The notes under the pieces were generated by a model, which was not told the DNA's origin, searched no databases, and saw only the letters and a program-made list of their open reading frames with translations. A program made the translations under genes and the position numbers. Shown one piece after another: positions 1 through 12,684 of a stretch of 64,000 nucleotides of DNA. Numbering within the stretch: position 1 is the stretch's first letter; every line of letters begins with the position of its first letter. The DNA comes from Panopea generosa (lineage: Eukaryota > Mollusca > Bivalvia > Adapedonta > Hiatellidae). The DNA is taken from NCBI GenBank assembly GCA_029582155.1, contig CM055897.1, positions 97,007,582-97,071,581 on the forward strand. The letters run 5' to 3'.

Positions 1-597
1 TCTGACAATGGTATAGCCCGCGGTTGATAGTTCACACATTCAACAATTTCAATAAACAATAAAATGCCAACTATTTTGTAAAAATACATCTTCCTCGCCA
101 TGAGATTTTCTATAAATAGGAAGTGGACTCTTTCCACTCGTAAAATTCCGTATTTCGTTCGGGTATTTCCGTTCACACAACTATAAACGGAAATAACCGA
201 CGGATCTTTACGCACACGTGTAAGACTTCGGGTGGATAGATAATTTTTTAGTAGCAAATATATACAAATAGGCCTATACATATACAAGCATTCAAGGAAC
301 ATTGAAATAAATACATGCAAAGGGTTTGGCCACATATACTCACCACGGCAGAGACATATAAACATAATTAAATCATTAGTTAGGGCCATCTCCAATAATA
401 ATATCAAAGACATAATTATCTATAGGCCCTATCTAGATATAAACAATAATAAGCATTTTGAGATTGTTTTAACCTTCTTTTTTTTTATCTTGTCGAACTA
501 TTTTAATACCTTTTACACTATTTTTTACCCTTGTCTTTTTATACTTATTTAGACACGACGCACAATTGCCCGATTATGCCTGTGAAGTGTGGCAAAA
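1..597. other. AT-rich flank, no gene seen
   Basis: No coding region, RNA gene or clear repeat is visible here. Short open frames are at chance level for AT-rich DNA. Confidence 0.5.
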
Positions 598-598
598 T

Positions 599-703
<105 letters not shown>

Positions 704-1122
704 TTTGAGTCACTGACTTCACGAATGTGCGATAAAACAACGAAATGCGACAGATGTTTCAACAGAACAAAATATAAAAAAATAAGGGTGTTGATCTGTT
801 GACGTGTAATGTGTCGCTTGTATAATGAAGGTGTTAAATTAGATTTTGTTCCGTCTCGTAATAGCCTTGTAACGTCTTGCTACAAATGAGCGAGTAATTG
901 TAATGTCATTTATTTGAGCATTTTGTTATCGACCGAGCAAGTATATATTTTTTGAAAGATTACTTAGAATCTTCCTTTATATAACACCAACGACTTAATT
1001 AATGATAATAACCTGATAAAATTTAAAAATGAATAAAAGCTAGATATATATTCATAAAAGAATTCAACACTACATCTTAAGTATATATACATTATATTAG
1101 GCTGTTTAAAGAATGTCAGTGA

Positions 1123-1193
1123 GCATCGGTGGTTCAGTGGTAGAATGCTCGCCTGCCACGCGGGCGGCCCGGGTTCGATTCCCGGCCGATGCA
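1123..1193 (+). tRNA. trnG-GCC: tRNA-Gly(GCC)
   Basis: A 71-nt cloverleaf reads cleanly. The 7-bp acceptor stem GCATCGG pairs with CCGATGC and is followed by discriminator A. The D arm contains GGTTCAGTGGTAGAA. The anticodon stem CTCGC/GCGGG flanks the loop CTGCCAC with anticodon GCC, and the T arm is CCCGG-GTTCGATT-CCCGG. The internal A box (about 1129-1141) and B box (1172-1182, GGTTCGATTCC) match the pol III consensus. No intron is present. A run of six T at 1200-1205 is a pol III terminator. All stems are intact, so this looks functional and not a SINE head. Confidence 0.97.
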
Positions 1194-1199
1194 AAATTA

Positions 1200-1205
1200 T
1201 TTTTT
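1200..1205 (+). terminator. pol III T-run terminator of tRNA-Gly
   Basis: Six consecutive T begin 7 nt after the tRNA 3' end, the usual RNA polymerase III stop signal. Confidence 0.8.
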
Positions 1206-1698
1206 ACAATATTTTCCTTATTATAAATAAATGATTACCCCCCAAAAATCTTGTAGTTCTATATATATTTTTATTGAACTAGAGACATATAAACAGAGGT
1301 AGGTAACTGTAGACACTTGACTAAATTTCAGATACACAACTCGTCGAACCAACTCATATTTTATTATTTTAAAGTCACAAAAAGTTCCTAACCGATATCC
1401 AAGCATACAGGGGGGAATGTTTGCTCACCCCGGGTAGTAGTTAACCAATAACAGACACTGACCGTGCAGATTTCTGTTAAATGAGAAGTAACCTTTTTGT
1501 CATCGACACACTTACAAACTTATACGTATCGATACCAAGATCTAATGAGAAATCTGTATATACACCACAATCGTAAATAAACATAACCTATGCGTTAGGT
1601 CCGTTCTACAGTCCAATGATTCCGACATTATAGTGAACCTTATCGAAACGAAATGCGAGACCTATAGACGGGATCCGAATATATTATTTAATCATTCT

Positions 1699-1830
1699 CA
1701 TGCACAATTTCAATGAAAAATGTTTCTTACTTAATAAATCATCGACAGAAGAAATCGGAGTACTGAACAAAGGTACTCTGATTTCTTCTGTCGATGATTA
1801 AAAAAACATTTTTTATTGAAATTGTGCATG
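1699..1830. repeat. long near-perfect hairpin (palindromic repeat)
   Basis: The left arm 1699-1763 and right arm 1773-1830 are reverse complements around a 9-nt loop. The outer part (CATGCACAATTTCAAT) and the inner part (ATCATCGACAGAAGAAAT) pair almost perfectly, with a small bulge where the left arm has about 7 extra bases. It may be a MITE-type foldback element or a fold-forming transcript. No coding content. Confidence 0.85.
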
Positions 1831-2015
1831 AAGGAGTTTTACCAATATTTACACAAAGGTTAGATAAATATTTTCGTCACAGTTGCTTAAAGTTTCTGTA
1901 TTATCTCCCTTTATTGTTAAACATGTAAGTTGCGCGTGAAAATCGTGTTTCTCATAGAATGTAATAGCACGTGCTTTTTGTTAATGCCTATTGAATGTGA
2001 AAACTGAAACACGAT

Positions 2016-2490
2016 ATGAGAAGAGTGTCATTTATAGACAGAGCCACTGCCGTTGGATTGATCCAGGGAAGTGTATCGCATACGCAGGTTGGATTTGTGC
2101 TAGTTACAATCAATGACTTGTCTAATTCCGTGTTACAACAAATCACCATTTTCTTTCAAACGCTTTTTTTTATCTTTGGTCCGTTAAAGACATAACAACC
2201 GGTGAAATGTACACCCAGCACTGTGTTATTGAGTGGAGGAGGGCAGATTTCAGACAGCATAGGCAGCGATATCACTACACACAATTCCTCATTTTCAGCG
2301 TAACCGGGGGTATGTAGTTAATACACGATAGTGCAACATGTCATAAACGACGTGCATCTGCTTATACCTTCTTAATGCCAACAGAATACATGTGTTGCCG
2401 TGGCCGCCTGGATCGCCTGATCTCAACGCGATAGAGAACTTATGGGACGAACCCAGCGACTAGATTCCAACTGCAGCAAAATGGGTACAT
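2016..2490 (+). pseudogene. Tc1-like (IS630/Tc1/mariner) transposase relic
   Basis: The 5' part from ATG 2016 reads MRRVSFIDRATAVGLIQG followed by SHTQVG, which resembles the helix-turn-helix start of Tc1-like transposases. The 3' part at about 2395-2461 reads LPWPPGSPDLNAIENLWDE, matching the hallmark PW-SPDLN-IENLW block before the last catalytic acidic residue of the DDE domain. The middle of the protein is shortened and frame-broken, so the element is dead. Terminal inverted repeats were not located. Confidence 0.8.
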
Positions 2491-2904
2491 AATTATATTC
2501 CAGAACTATATCTACAATTACATATTGTTCATAGGAAGTAGATGCATAGCCGATATCCAGGCCGCGATACTTATTATTCAGTTAAACTCTGACTTTTAAT
2601 TTGAGGGTCGTATATGCAATTGTATCGATTTCAGTAAATAGAACAGTTTTTCAATGAAATTAATAAAGAAAATACATTATGAGGTATTGTTCTGTATATC
2701 TTCCAAATTTCCATTAGCTATTTACTCATTTTACTGAAATATCCATCGAAATATCATAGGAGTACTTAAGCAGTTTTATTCAATATAATATATATTGGAG
2801 GTGGGTGCAACTTCTGAAATCTTCTAATAGTCCTAGCTGGAAATAATCATTGTCTATTTTACACTTTACGTCTGAGATACTGGAAAATCAAATACATTCA
2901 TAAA

Positions 2905-3290
2905 CGTGTGTAACGGTAGTCTAATGGACAGAGTGTTGGCCGCTAACACATGAGGTTGAGGGTTGGATCCCTAGCTTGATATTTTCATATGTCTCTCGTA
3001 GCACTAAAGAGGGGCCGAGGAAAACCGGGAACTTTAAACGGGCCATATGTTTTTCATCACCCGTTGAAAACTCGAAATTCGGCTTTTAATACTTACTAAT
3101 ATTTCATGAAAATTAAAAAACAAAGACGAACACCATTTCTATATAAAGTGTATGCCGCTCACTCCAGAGGTTGCCGGTTCGATCCCCATCTTGATTCGAT
3201 GCCTCTCAGATAACAACATTCGGGACTGGGAAACGGACTCGAAAGTGGTTCATGGAAGCTTTTCTTCGCAGTCGAACTAAAATAAATTTG
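2905..3290 (+). repeat. tRNA-derived SINE-like units (two adjacent heads)
   Basis: At 2908-2985 a degenerate tRNA-like head carries an A-box-like segment (ACGGTAGTCTAATGG) and a B-box-like GGTTGGATCCC. At 3150-3200 a second unit has GGTTCGATCCCC. The second unit (about 3143-3290) shares an extended match with 53975-54115, including the AAAGTGT-TG-CCTCAC start, the AGAGGTTGC block, CGATGCCT and GAGAGTGGTTCAT-type segments. Presence at two distant sites supports a dispersed retroposon. Exact ends are uncertain. Confidence 0.6.
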
Positions 3291-3462
3291 TATAAATTAA
3301 CCACCAATGTTGTCACGTGGTCATGCAATATTCGTATTCTTTTGCAAAGTACACGGCTTATTTTTTGTAAATTGCACCACTCCATACCATACCGTTCACA
3401 GCTGAACAAAATACGCCGTTGCACTTTTTGTCAAACAATACGAGTTGTGCATGGCCATTTGG

Positions 3463-3760
3463 TAGCACCGATGGTTTCATCTCTATACAGAACATCTTTA
3501 TACAGAGACGGCATTCGTCTTTATTTTGTAAATTTTCATTAAATATTCAGACAGTTGTTATTTTTTTTACCTGAAGCGGTCATTTTTCTTCCGATTTTTT
3601 ACACCACTCCTTAGCATTAAGTAACATGGGTTCGCCACCGTGCATAGCGTAACAGCACAACTTCGGACGCAACTACAAAATGATCGCAATGGTTCAAATT
3701 CACATTCGATATAGTAATAACACGCCCCCTAAATCCATTAAATCAAATGCTCCATTTCTT
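3463..3760. repeat. dispersed repeat, copy A (pairs with 41285-41545)
   Basis: Blocks shared in order and orientation with 41285-41545 include TAGCACCGAT, GACGGC.TTCGTCTTT.TTTTGT, ACCTGAAGCGG, TTCCGATTTT.ACACCA and AAATGATCGCAAT, ending with CTAAATCCATT.AAT. The element class is unknown and no coding content is seen. Confidence 0.65.
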
Positions 3761-3779
3761 ACTTTGAAACATAAAATTA

Positions 3780-4660
3780 CATCTCGTCTGAAACCACCAA
3801 ACCATTTCTGTTAAATCATTGAATTGTTACCATAGTGACCCTTTACCAAAATATGTATTTTGTGTCCGTGTGTCAAACAAGATGGCCGCCAGTAATATAT
3901 GGCACAATGTACATTCAGTAGTGCCTTTTAAGATTGCTTTTAATCGGCCATCCAAGATGTGTTCTGCCCTGAAACCGTCGGAAACTTTTTTTTATCAGAA
4001 ATGTTATTCCACCAAAAGTATACGGTAATAAGGTTGTGTCCAAGCATCAAAGGAGATGGCCACCAGTGTCCTGGCAGTTCATATTAGGCTAATAAAGGGG
4101 AAAATTAAACAATCTTCTTCTGTGAAACCATTGACTCAATATTATAAAGCTTGGCATAAATGGATCTTAGATTGCCCCCTTTCAGTCGAAATTGATCCAA
4201 TTTGAGATTTTTAAAATTTAAATGACATCTCTAAATTTACTTGTATAATCAAAATACGTAATGAATACATCTATCTTGTTTGTGTTGATCTACTCAATTA
4301 TATAGTTGACAACGTGTTTAGATATTTAATATAGATTTGTCCAAACTCAAAAACTAGTAAAAATGTTGTATTAATATAACGAAATATTTCTAATAAAATC
4401 TCACATAATATTGATCTTTTATCTGTTACATTTATCATTTGAATTTGTATGTAATGAGAGACATTGCATGTTTAAATTACTGTTTAAAATTTTTAATCTT
4501 GAATCCAAAACTACTGAATCATTTTCATTGAAATTTTCTTATAATGTTTCCCTGGTGATCGTCTACCATAATTTTTTCTACCTTTGTCCAAGTGTCAATT
4601 AAGACTACCGCCAGGTATCCGCCAATTTTGCATATCATACTAATATATGGGGAAACACCT
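3780..4660. repeat. degenerate dispersed repeat with AAGATGGCCGCCAG-type motif
   Basis: Roughly three diverged units can be recognised by recurring blocks: CTGTGAAACCA/CTGAAACCGT, AAATGTT.TTCC, TGTCCAAG/GTGTCAA and GATGGCC.CCAG. Unit length is about 180-300 bp and strongly eroded. No gene is seen. Confidence 0.45.
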
Positions 4661-7540
4661 CTCAAACTAGTCGAATGTGATGTTTTACATTTTACAAGAT
4701 AATCTCATGGTGCCTTTTCAATATTACATGTCGGCTCTGCACATTTTAAGAATTTCACACATTAAGCAACTTCTTCTCTGATGATTGAACTATTTTCTTT
4801 TAACATTTGTGACATTGTTTTTACAGCATTACTGACAAGTGACTGCATATAAATATAACACAATTGCGTTGTTGTTTATTCATGTTAAACAAGCTTCAGA
4901 CCCATCTGTGCCTTTTGTTTCACTGCACATTACAGCACATCCCTATCTTTATTTCAGTATACAATATGTACAGTGTACGTTGTGTGTATTGTTCATATGT
5001 ACAACACAATAATAATAACATAAATTCAAACTATATATGTACGTAGCCATTCAAATATATGAAGAGACTATCACACAATGTAAAATCAATTAACTATTCA
5101 TATGATTAGACTATGTGTAATGCTGTAAATCGATCTATTAAAAGTGTGTTAAGATAAACAAAATACTAGAACTCTGACAAGAAAAAAGAACACTATTTCG
5201 CAATAGTATATCATTTTCATCAGATCAGAAAAAAATTAATTTGCAGCATACACATAGGAGTTGATAAAAAGGTAACATTATAGATATAAAACAAAAAAAA
5301 CAAACATTATTTACAAAGGTAAGATGCAGGTCTATGTTCAAGTAATGAGTTGTTTATGCAAGGCGATATAAAAGGTAAATAAATTGTACTATGATTTGAA
5401 GTATATTGAATAAGAACATTGATCAAATCGGTAAATTATCCTATCCTGTTAAACAATTACATACAATGAACAGCGGCTGCTAGTTGAACTGGAACAGGCA
5501 CGTCTTTGATTTGTATGATAGTGGCAAATACGTAGAAAAATGACGAATATTATACTCGGTGTACTTGCCGTATCCGTTTATATATAAATGTTTTGAAAAA
5601 AATATTTACATCATATGCGTCATATTTCTTGTAATTACAAGGGACCGGACATACGAGTTGGAATTAGTTTGAGATTTAAGCAAAGTGGAAACAGATCAAG
5701 GATACAACGGAAAGAAAGGTAATGGAGGTTTTAAGTGTGACTTTATATTTAATTGAAATGGAGAATAATAATAATAACAATAATAATATTGTACTGATTT
5801 AAACTATACATAGTTTTTCATCAAATTACAATGTTGTAATCACTCGTAAATAATTAAACACATAAACACATAATGTAATTCATATCTAACAATGATATTT
5901 ATTTAAATGGAGTATAGGTAGTGATAACTTACTTGATTGATTTTATTACTGTTTGCTCATGTTTAGAGTTTTGTTTGTTTGTGTTTTTGCACTGTGAAAG
6001 GCCGGTTGTTCTACTCAGATTAATGTAGAAGGGTTTGAAATATTTCTCCATTGGTTACCACAAGCATGGAATTTATCAAACTCTATTTAAAGTAGTACAT
6101 TGGTGTGTGTGCGTGCGTGCGTGTGTGTGTATACGTGCGTGTGTTGTCGACATGGATAAGCACACACTGTCTAGTGATGGCTTGAGTGTAATATAGAGAG
6201 CCATGTGCTGCGTAAAGAGTAAACACGATTAGACAATAAACAATAGCTGGAAATTAAAACAATTCATAACTAGATATTAAACTGATGATTTGAGAGTAAA
6301 AAGATATGTTCTAAATATATTAAAAACAACTTTTGATATCAATCGTTGATATTTGGGCGATTTTCAAAAATTCTCTAGTTTTACTTTACTAAACCATGTG
6401 TCCGATCGTCTGGGTAATTACAAGCAACAAAAAGAGATTATTTCTGTGTCGGCCAATTTTTTGTTTGCGTATTTTGATTTACAAAACTTGTGAATGCAAA
6501 ATCAATTAGAAGAGAAGACACCGTTTGGGGGCTCGTAGGTAACAAGCTATACGGAGGCAAACCACAAGAAAGATCATAAAATGATATCATTGTAAAAAGA
6601 GTCCGGTTTTATATATTCTGTTGTCCCTGGAAACAATAGTTAGACTCATGTATTCTTTTTAAACGAGACTGTAATTTAGATAAATTACATTATTTGTAAT
6701 TTAGCATGCTCTTGATTAACCCAACACAAACCAACACTTATAAAATACTTTCAAAATTATGAGAGTAGAACATAAGTATATGATATGACCGCAGTTCTGT
6801 GGTATTCCTGTTTATCTACTGTCTTCCACGTCAACATTTCGTTAACGCCTTTGTCATGTTGCCTGTAACATACATATCGACTTCCGTGATTTGTTCTGCA
6901 ATATATCTAGATTATACATATAAACACATATTACATTATACATATAAATTTAATACAATTTTATGCAAAAGAGTCTGGCCACACATTTTCTCTAAACATT
7001 TTATGCGGCCATTCCCTTAATATGTTTCGTAAAAGATAGAAACTATTTGTTATTCTATAATACGGTGATTTTTATAACAAATCAATTTTAAAAATGCATA
7101 ATAATAATATTTGATCGTTTTGTGATACCACAGTATAATTATCCTCGTGCCATTACAATGTCGGTACGGTAAACGACGACAGGTGACAATGATCGTTCAT
7201 TGATTGTGTCTTTATAATATTCAATTCAATAAATATAATAAGACCGTATTAAGGTATTTTATTTTAGGTTACAAGCTATTGTTAAGACTCAGTACTGAAT
7301 GAATGTAAATATATATATTAGTGGACCACACGGTAGAGTTGGAATACGAAGTTACTCATGTTATCACAACAAACCAATCTTTACAACCATACTAATGTGA
7401 CTCTAATAGTGTTCCGATTGTCTCAGACTATCGATAATTTGTAAGTTTGTGTTTGTTAGTAATCAATTGTCGCCGCACAGTGACTTTTTCCATTATTTTC
7501 TTACTCTCAGACAATTAACATTAGATTACCAGGTGCACAT
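4660..7540. other. AT-rich intergenic stretch, no gene seen
   Basis: Only minor features are visible: an AAT-rich microsatellite near 5765-5790 and a GT/GC-rich dinucleotide tract at about 6101-6145. Short open frames (for example 4864-5046 and 6799-7020) show no family resemblance. Confidence 0.5.
6101..6145. repeat. GT/GC dinucleotide microsatellite
   Basis: An imperfect alternating purine-pyrimidine tract of GTGTGTGCGTGC type. Confidence 0.85.
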
Positions 7541-8370
7541 GGGGACACTCAAGTAATTTAGCTCTAATAGGATGAACAATAGAGTAATCAGGTATACTCC
7601 TCGACTATCTAAATTGTTCCCACACAATATCCGGTGCAAAAGATACATTTACATTCTATACATTCAATGTCTTCATAATGAAATATGAAGAAATCGATTA
7701 CAGAAATGCCTTTCGTTGAAAAACATGTGAAATTATTACTTTAAAATGTCTCCCATTCATTATACAACAATTACTATCAATTAAAAAAACAGACAACATG
7801 TCTCCATATGCATTTTTAGTAAAACCAATCACATCTCTTTTAAGACATTATCAACACCTTCGATCAAATCTGGCATATCACCAACTCTGCTGTTAAAATC
7901 ACCACGTATGCCAAACTGACCTAATTTTTTATATTCATATATGTTTGTTAAGAGTTGATCATAAAAAACATGAGGATTGACATATCCGGACGTTCCTTGA
8001 GGAGGTAAATAACATACACATACGTTAAAAGATAAAAGTGTTAATTTGATTTTAAAAGACACCCATAAAATACCTTCATATGACTTGTCTAATACATTTA
8101 TCTCAAACTCCTGACATAAGTCACTCATTACAAGTAAACATACGCTTCCTGATCCATTTCTAACATTAACATGTATCTGTTTCCTATTATGCCCAATAAA
8201 CACATAATTATATAAAGCTAAATGATTTTCTTTTAAAATATGAGTTTCAGCTATGTCAATAATATCAATATTCATAAAATGTACACAATTTTCTCTAAAA
8301 ATAAAATCATCTGAACCGCTACCACTAGACCATCCATTTACATTCCCAAACCCTAATTGAACCTATCTTG
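7540..8370 (-). pseudogene. LINE endonuclease (APE/exo-endo-phosphatase fold), frameshifted
   Basis: Reading on minus from about 8370, the segment begins with GFGNVNGW (the N-terminal Asn block), then IDIIDIAETH (catalytic Glu) and VCVCYLPPQGTSGY. GDFNSRVGD near 7890-7915 is the Asp-Asn pair. After a frameshift near 7835, CCIMNGRH is recognisable. After another near 7740 come FTCFSTKGISVIDFF and finally SIPDYSIV, where families usually have an SDH-type motif (His replaced by Tyr). Only 7829-8275 stays open in one frame (148 codons). It is dead by frameshift and a lost His. Confidence 0.85.
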
Positions 8371-8799
8371 ATTCATCATAATAGTTCGTGTTTCTATTAT
8401 AGCTTCGTCTGTTTCTCCATACGTCTTGCCGAGCATTTCTGTTCCAGCTGTCTTGTCTGTTACCTCTACTGTCATTTGTTTGAGGTTTTTTTTTTCTGCT
8501 TTGGTTATTTGTTTGATCGTTATGTTTGTTGTATTCGCGATTATTGTCAATATGTTAGTAACTTCTTTGCGGGTATTGTTTATAAGACATATTTATATGA
8601 TCGGTAACTGGTACTTCGGTTTCCATTAATGTGCGTGCTGTCATTGTCTTCTATTCTCGTATGTGTTACGTCTACATTTCTGCGCCTATCACTGGTATTA
8701 TCTCTCCTTTCTGAGCCTTCGTCCACACATAAACGTGATCCGCAAACTGATAGCCATTTTGCCCCAAGAGATGAAATTAATAATTTGAGATTGTGATTG

Positions 8800-9848
8800 T
8801 TCACGCGGGCATTTATTGATTGGCCTATGCACTATTACCTTTTCATATTTTCTTTAGTGTTACTCCTGACTTTCCATCTGTTTCTTCTTTCCTTACCGCT
8901 TTCTTAAACTTAACATCTCTTAATTTGAGGCCATCTCTGAAAAGGTCAGACACAATGCCATTCACTCTCCCTCTTTCCCGCTGTGCCAAATTTCTTATGC
9001 AGATATTCTGTGATCTGTCTATACTATCTTCACTATCGACTGTTCTACTGACATTTATCTAATCTATCTACTGTTGTAGACACTTAACATCTCTGCGCTT
9101 TCGTTGTTAATTCTTTTATCCACCACTTGATTAATTTTGTTTGACTATTTCTTTTCAACTTCATCAGCTACGGAATCAATCTTTTAGTTACATCTAGTAT
9201 CATTTTCTGTAAATTGGACGAACTATTTTTCATTTCATTTGCAAACTGCGTCATTACTTGCACAAAGTCTCTTGTTGGTCCACTTTCATCATCAAATTTC
9301 AAGTTCATCATATCCCTCATTGAATTAATAGAGTTACCATCTCTATGTATTTCTGCAGAAACATCAATTATTTCTGGGCTTGTGGGATCTATTGGTTTTT
9401 GCTTACCGCCTTTCTTCTTTTTACTGGATGTTTATGACTTTGGTTTTGCTTTATTAGTACCACTAGTCGCACTTTCACATGTACCTTCGCTTTTGTCATT
9501 GTTTATGCTCTTTTTGTTGCTGGACACACCTTCTTTTCCTTTATCGTTCATTGAGGCATTCAAACAACGCTTTACCTCGGCTACATTTCTAGTTTCTATA
9601 TTGCCATTTGTTTCATCAATTTTAAGTTTCTTCACGGCACTTTCTGTTTCTGACGGCGCCGATAATGTTCTTTTCCTTCTGGTATTGATTGGGGTTCTTA
9701 CGGCTGAGCAAATAGGTTGCGATGACATCACCGAATCCACATATGCTTGGGATTCACTCATCACATTGCCTTCACGTGTACGTACTGGTTGCTCATATAT
9801 CATAATTTCTATATTTAGTTTAGGCACAAAATCTTGCGCATTAAACAA
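8800..9848 (-). pseudogene. LINE ORF1-like basic protein, frameshifted
   Basis: A 138-codon frame starts at ATG 9848 on the minus strand and includes a basic RRKR and a KKLK segment. It is interrupted by a stop at 9432. The neighbouring frame then continues with SSKKKKGGKQK and a hydrophilic segment down to about 9200 (IHRDGNSINSMRDMMNLKF). It sits immediately 5' of the endonuclease in the same orientation, as LINE ORF1 does. No RRM or zinc knuckle was recognised, so the ORF1 call rests on position and composition. The 234-codon plus-strand frame at 9214-9918 is its antisense shadow. Confidence 0.55.
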
Positions 9849-9988
9849 TGTTATCTGGTACCCTTCTGATTTATATATACATGTATATATCGTGTTCTCT
9901 CCAAATGTTTTTAGATAGGTGAAGTAAATGAATTAATTACTTATTTGAATAGCACATTTCATAGACATCAAGACCAAATGTTCCATTT

Positions 9989-9990
<2 letters not shown>

Positions 9991-10047
<57 letters not shown>
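9991..10047. repeat. (TC)n microsatellite
   Basis: About 28 TC units lie between the inverted and direct halves of the LINE. Confidence 0.95.
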
Positions 10048-10051
<4 letters not shown>

Positions 10052-10143
10052 TGTACTAAAACCTTTATTGGTGGATTATCCGATTATCGGTTGAACCTTG
10101 AACTAGATCGGTTGTAACCGATAATCGAATGTGAAAATACAAA

Positions 10144-12684
10144 TTGATGTTTCATTGGATTTTGTTCATATTGATAAAAACTGATGAAAAGATGAAAACG
10201 AAATATGAGACACTAGTATCATCGTTAATTAGTTCGTCACATACATATATCCCAAAAGCTAAATTTAGGCATTATTTAAAGCCATACTGGTCAGCAAAAT
10301 TGATCAATTACCGTCGTAAAGTTGATGATTGTCGTAAAGCCTGGGTCGCAAATGGTAGACCCCATGATACTAATTCAGATACATATATCTCATATAAAAA
10401 ATCAAAAACAAATTTTCGCAGGGAACATAGACGCGCTATTGAAGAATATTTACTGTTATTAAACCGCGAAGTTGACGAATCCCTTGAACTTGATAGTATG
10501 ACATTTTGGAAGGTTATAAACAGCCGACGGCAGAACAAATTACAATGCACTGGGGTAATTACTTTGAACAGTTATACACTCCATCTGATCATTTAAACTA
10601 TGAGCCAAAATTTAAAGCAGACATTGAGAATAAAATGACAAATGTGAATTCTGAGATATTTGTTGATAACTGTTCGACTGTATCAGTAGCTCAGGTGTCT
10701 TTAGAATCTGTCAATCTGGCATTGCGTAAAGCGAAAACGGCCAAAGCCGGAGGAATAGACAAAGTAGTTTATGAACATTTAATATATGTGGTATAGTTGT
10801 CAGAAAATTACTTTCTAAACTATATACTGCTATGTTACAATTATCATATATACCTAGAAGCATGAAAAGGGGTGTAATTATCACATTATTTAAAGGTGGT
10901 AACAAACCGAGAAATGACCCCGACAGTTACCGTGCTATTACCTTATCCTCCGTTTTTGTTAGACTGTATGAAAATATACTTCTTAACAAAATTGATACTG
11001 ATGGTAACTCTTTAAAGTTCAACAGTCGTCAATGCGGTTTTCAAAAAAAAAATTGGGCTGTGTAATGACATCTTACACTGTAAAGGAATGCATTTGCCTA
11101 AGTAAGGAGTTAGACTCTAAGCTGTTTGTATGTTACCTTGATGCACAGAAAGCATTTGATAGGGTTTGGCACGATGGTTTGTTTAGTAAATTGTACGATC
11201 TTCAATTAGATATGCAGATTTACAAAGCTTTCGTGAGCCTATACTCAGATTTAGAGAGCTGTGTTAAATTTCAGGGGCTTTATTCAAACTGGTTCCCAGT
11301 TCTACAGGGAACCCGACAGGGTGGGGTAACAAGTCCCATGCTCTATTTATTATTCATTGATGGACTCATAAAAGAGCTGCATGATTCAGGCTTAGGTCTA
11401 TGCTCGTTCGATTTAAATATTTCCAGCCCGACTGTCGCAGATGATATGTGTTTGATCTCCCTTTCGAAGTCCGCTCTAGATCAAATGATGGACATTTGCT
11501 ACCGATATGCCTGTCACTGGCGTTATGATTACAATGCAAAAAAATGCGCAGTAGTTGTTTTTAACGAAGACTATCGTGATTTTAAAAATATTAAACGCAC
11601 ATGGCGATTAGGTCCCAAACATGCAGCTGAGTGTGACCAATACACTCATTTGGGAATTACATTTCATAAATATTATGATACAGAGTTGGCCATAAACGAA
11701 GCCGCAAATAAACTAAGAAGAGCATTTTTTGGCGTTGTATGTAGTGGTGTCCATGAGCAAGGCTTACATCCCTTAACGTCATATAATATTTATAAATCTG
11801 TTGTTCTTCCAAAGGCTCTTTATGGTTGCGAATTATGGAATTACATGAATGGCGCACAGTTATTAGATATGGAACGCTGTCGTCGAATGTGCATTAAATT
11901 TTTGCAAGGCATTTCTACAAATACGCGGACTCACGTATCTTTATGCATGGTAGGCAGTAGGTCTATAGAATCAGAGATAGATTACCGTAAACTGACATTT
12001 TTTGGTCAACTGTGTAATCTCAAGGGTCATTTTCTTGCAAATAATATATACCTTAATAGACTTGTCCGATATAACGATGCGCCATATCGTAAAAGTGGAT
12101 TCATTCCTGATATTTATAGGGTATTGGCAAAATATCGTCTTCAACATATATTCGATGATTTCTTAAAGGATGGAAGTTTCCCATCAAAATACTGTTGGAA
12201 AACTATAATTAAACATTCTATCCGCGTATACGAAAATAATGTTCGTCAAATAGCCATGCTAGAAGATCCTCAACTTACTGAATACATTGCTGCTACTGAT
12301 GTGTTTTCTCCGTCAGCACTGTGGATGTTGAGTAAAAGATATCCTTTGCTTTTGGGTGAATGTCAGAGTACCATGAAGCTATTAAGTATGTTGTACTCTC
12401 GTAATTCTTATTATCAGAATTGTTTTAAGTGCGGTGCAGTTGTGAACTCGCCAGCAATACACATTGTATTTGAATGTATAACCAATGAAGATTTGCGCGA
12501 GGCACTGTGGAAAGTAATTTACACACAGTTTGGGTCGATTGTTTTTAACAACTTTATCAATCTTAACATGAAAAGCCGAATAACTCATCTATGCGCTGGC
12601 CTACGTCAATTTCTAATCTGTGACGAATTACAAGTAAAATGTTTAAAGATTATTGTAAGGTATTTCCATCGCATGATGGATTGA
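10144..12684 (+). pseudogene. LINE reverse transcriptase plus C-terminal domain, 5' part frameshifted
   Basis: Four overlapping frames join into one RT reading. The linker is at 10144-10596. The fingers (AGGIDKVVYEHL) are at 10506-10796. RT block 2 (MKRGVIITLFKGG, then DSYRAITLSS) is at 10832-11065. A 550-codon frame at 11032-12684 carries palm motif A (YLDAQKAFDRVWH, Asp37), motif B (QGTRQGGVTSPM) and catalytic VADD (Asp137/138). Downstream are the thumb (YGCELW) and a C-terminal CxxC...H...C knuckle near residues 464-482. All three catalytic Asp are kept, so decay is recent, but frameshifts near 10540, 10800 and 11050 prevent a full product. Confidence 0.93.

Noticed and set aside
964-1194. 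76-codon minus-strand frame starting MHRPGIEPGPPAWQAS
   Set aside because: It is the reverse complement of the tRNA-Gly gene, a common false protein.
9214-9918. 234-codon plus-strand frame, Leu/Ser/Phe-rich
   Set aside because: Antisense of the LINE ORF1 reading, which makes better sense on minus (basic, hydrophilic, adjacent to the endonuclease).
9948-10140. (TC)n tract as a promoter of the RT half
   Set aside because: Microsatellite only; the RT half is frameshifted, so a promoter role has no support.
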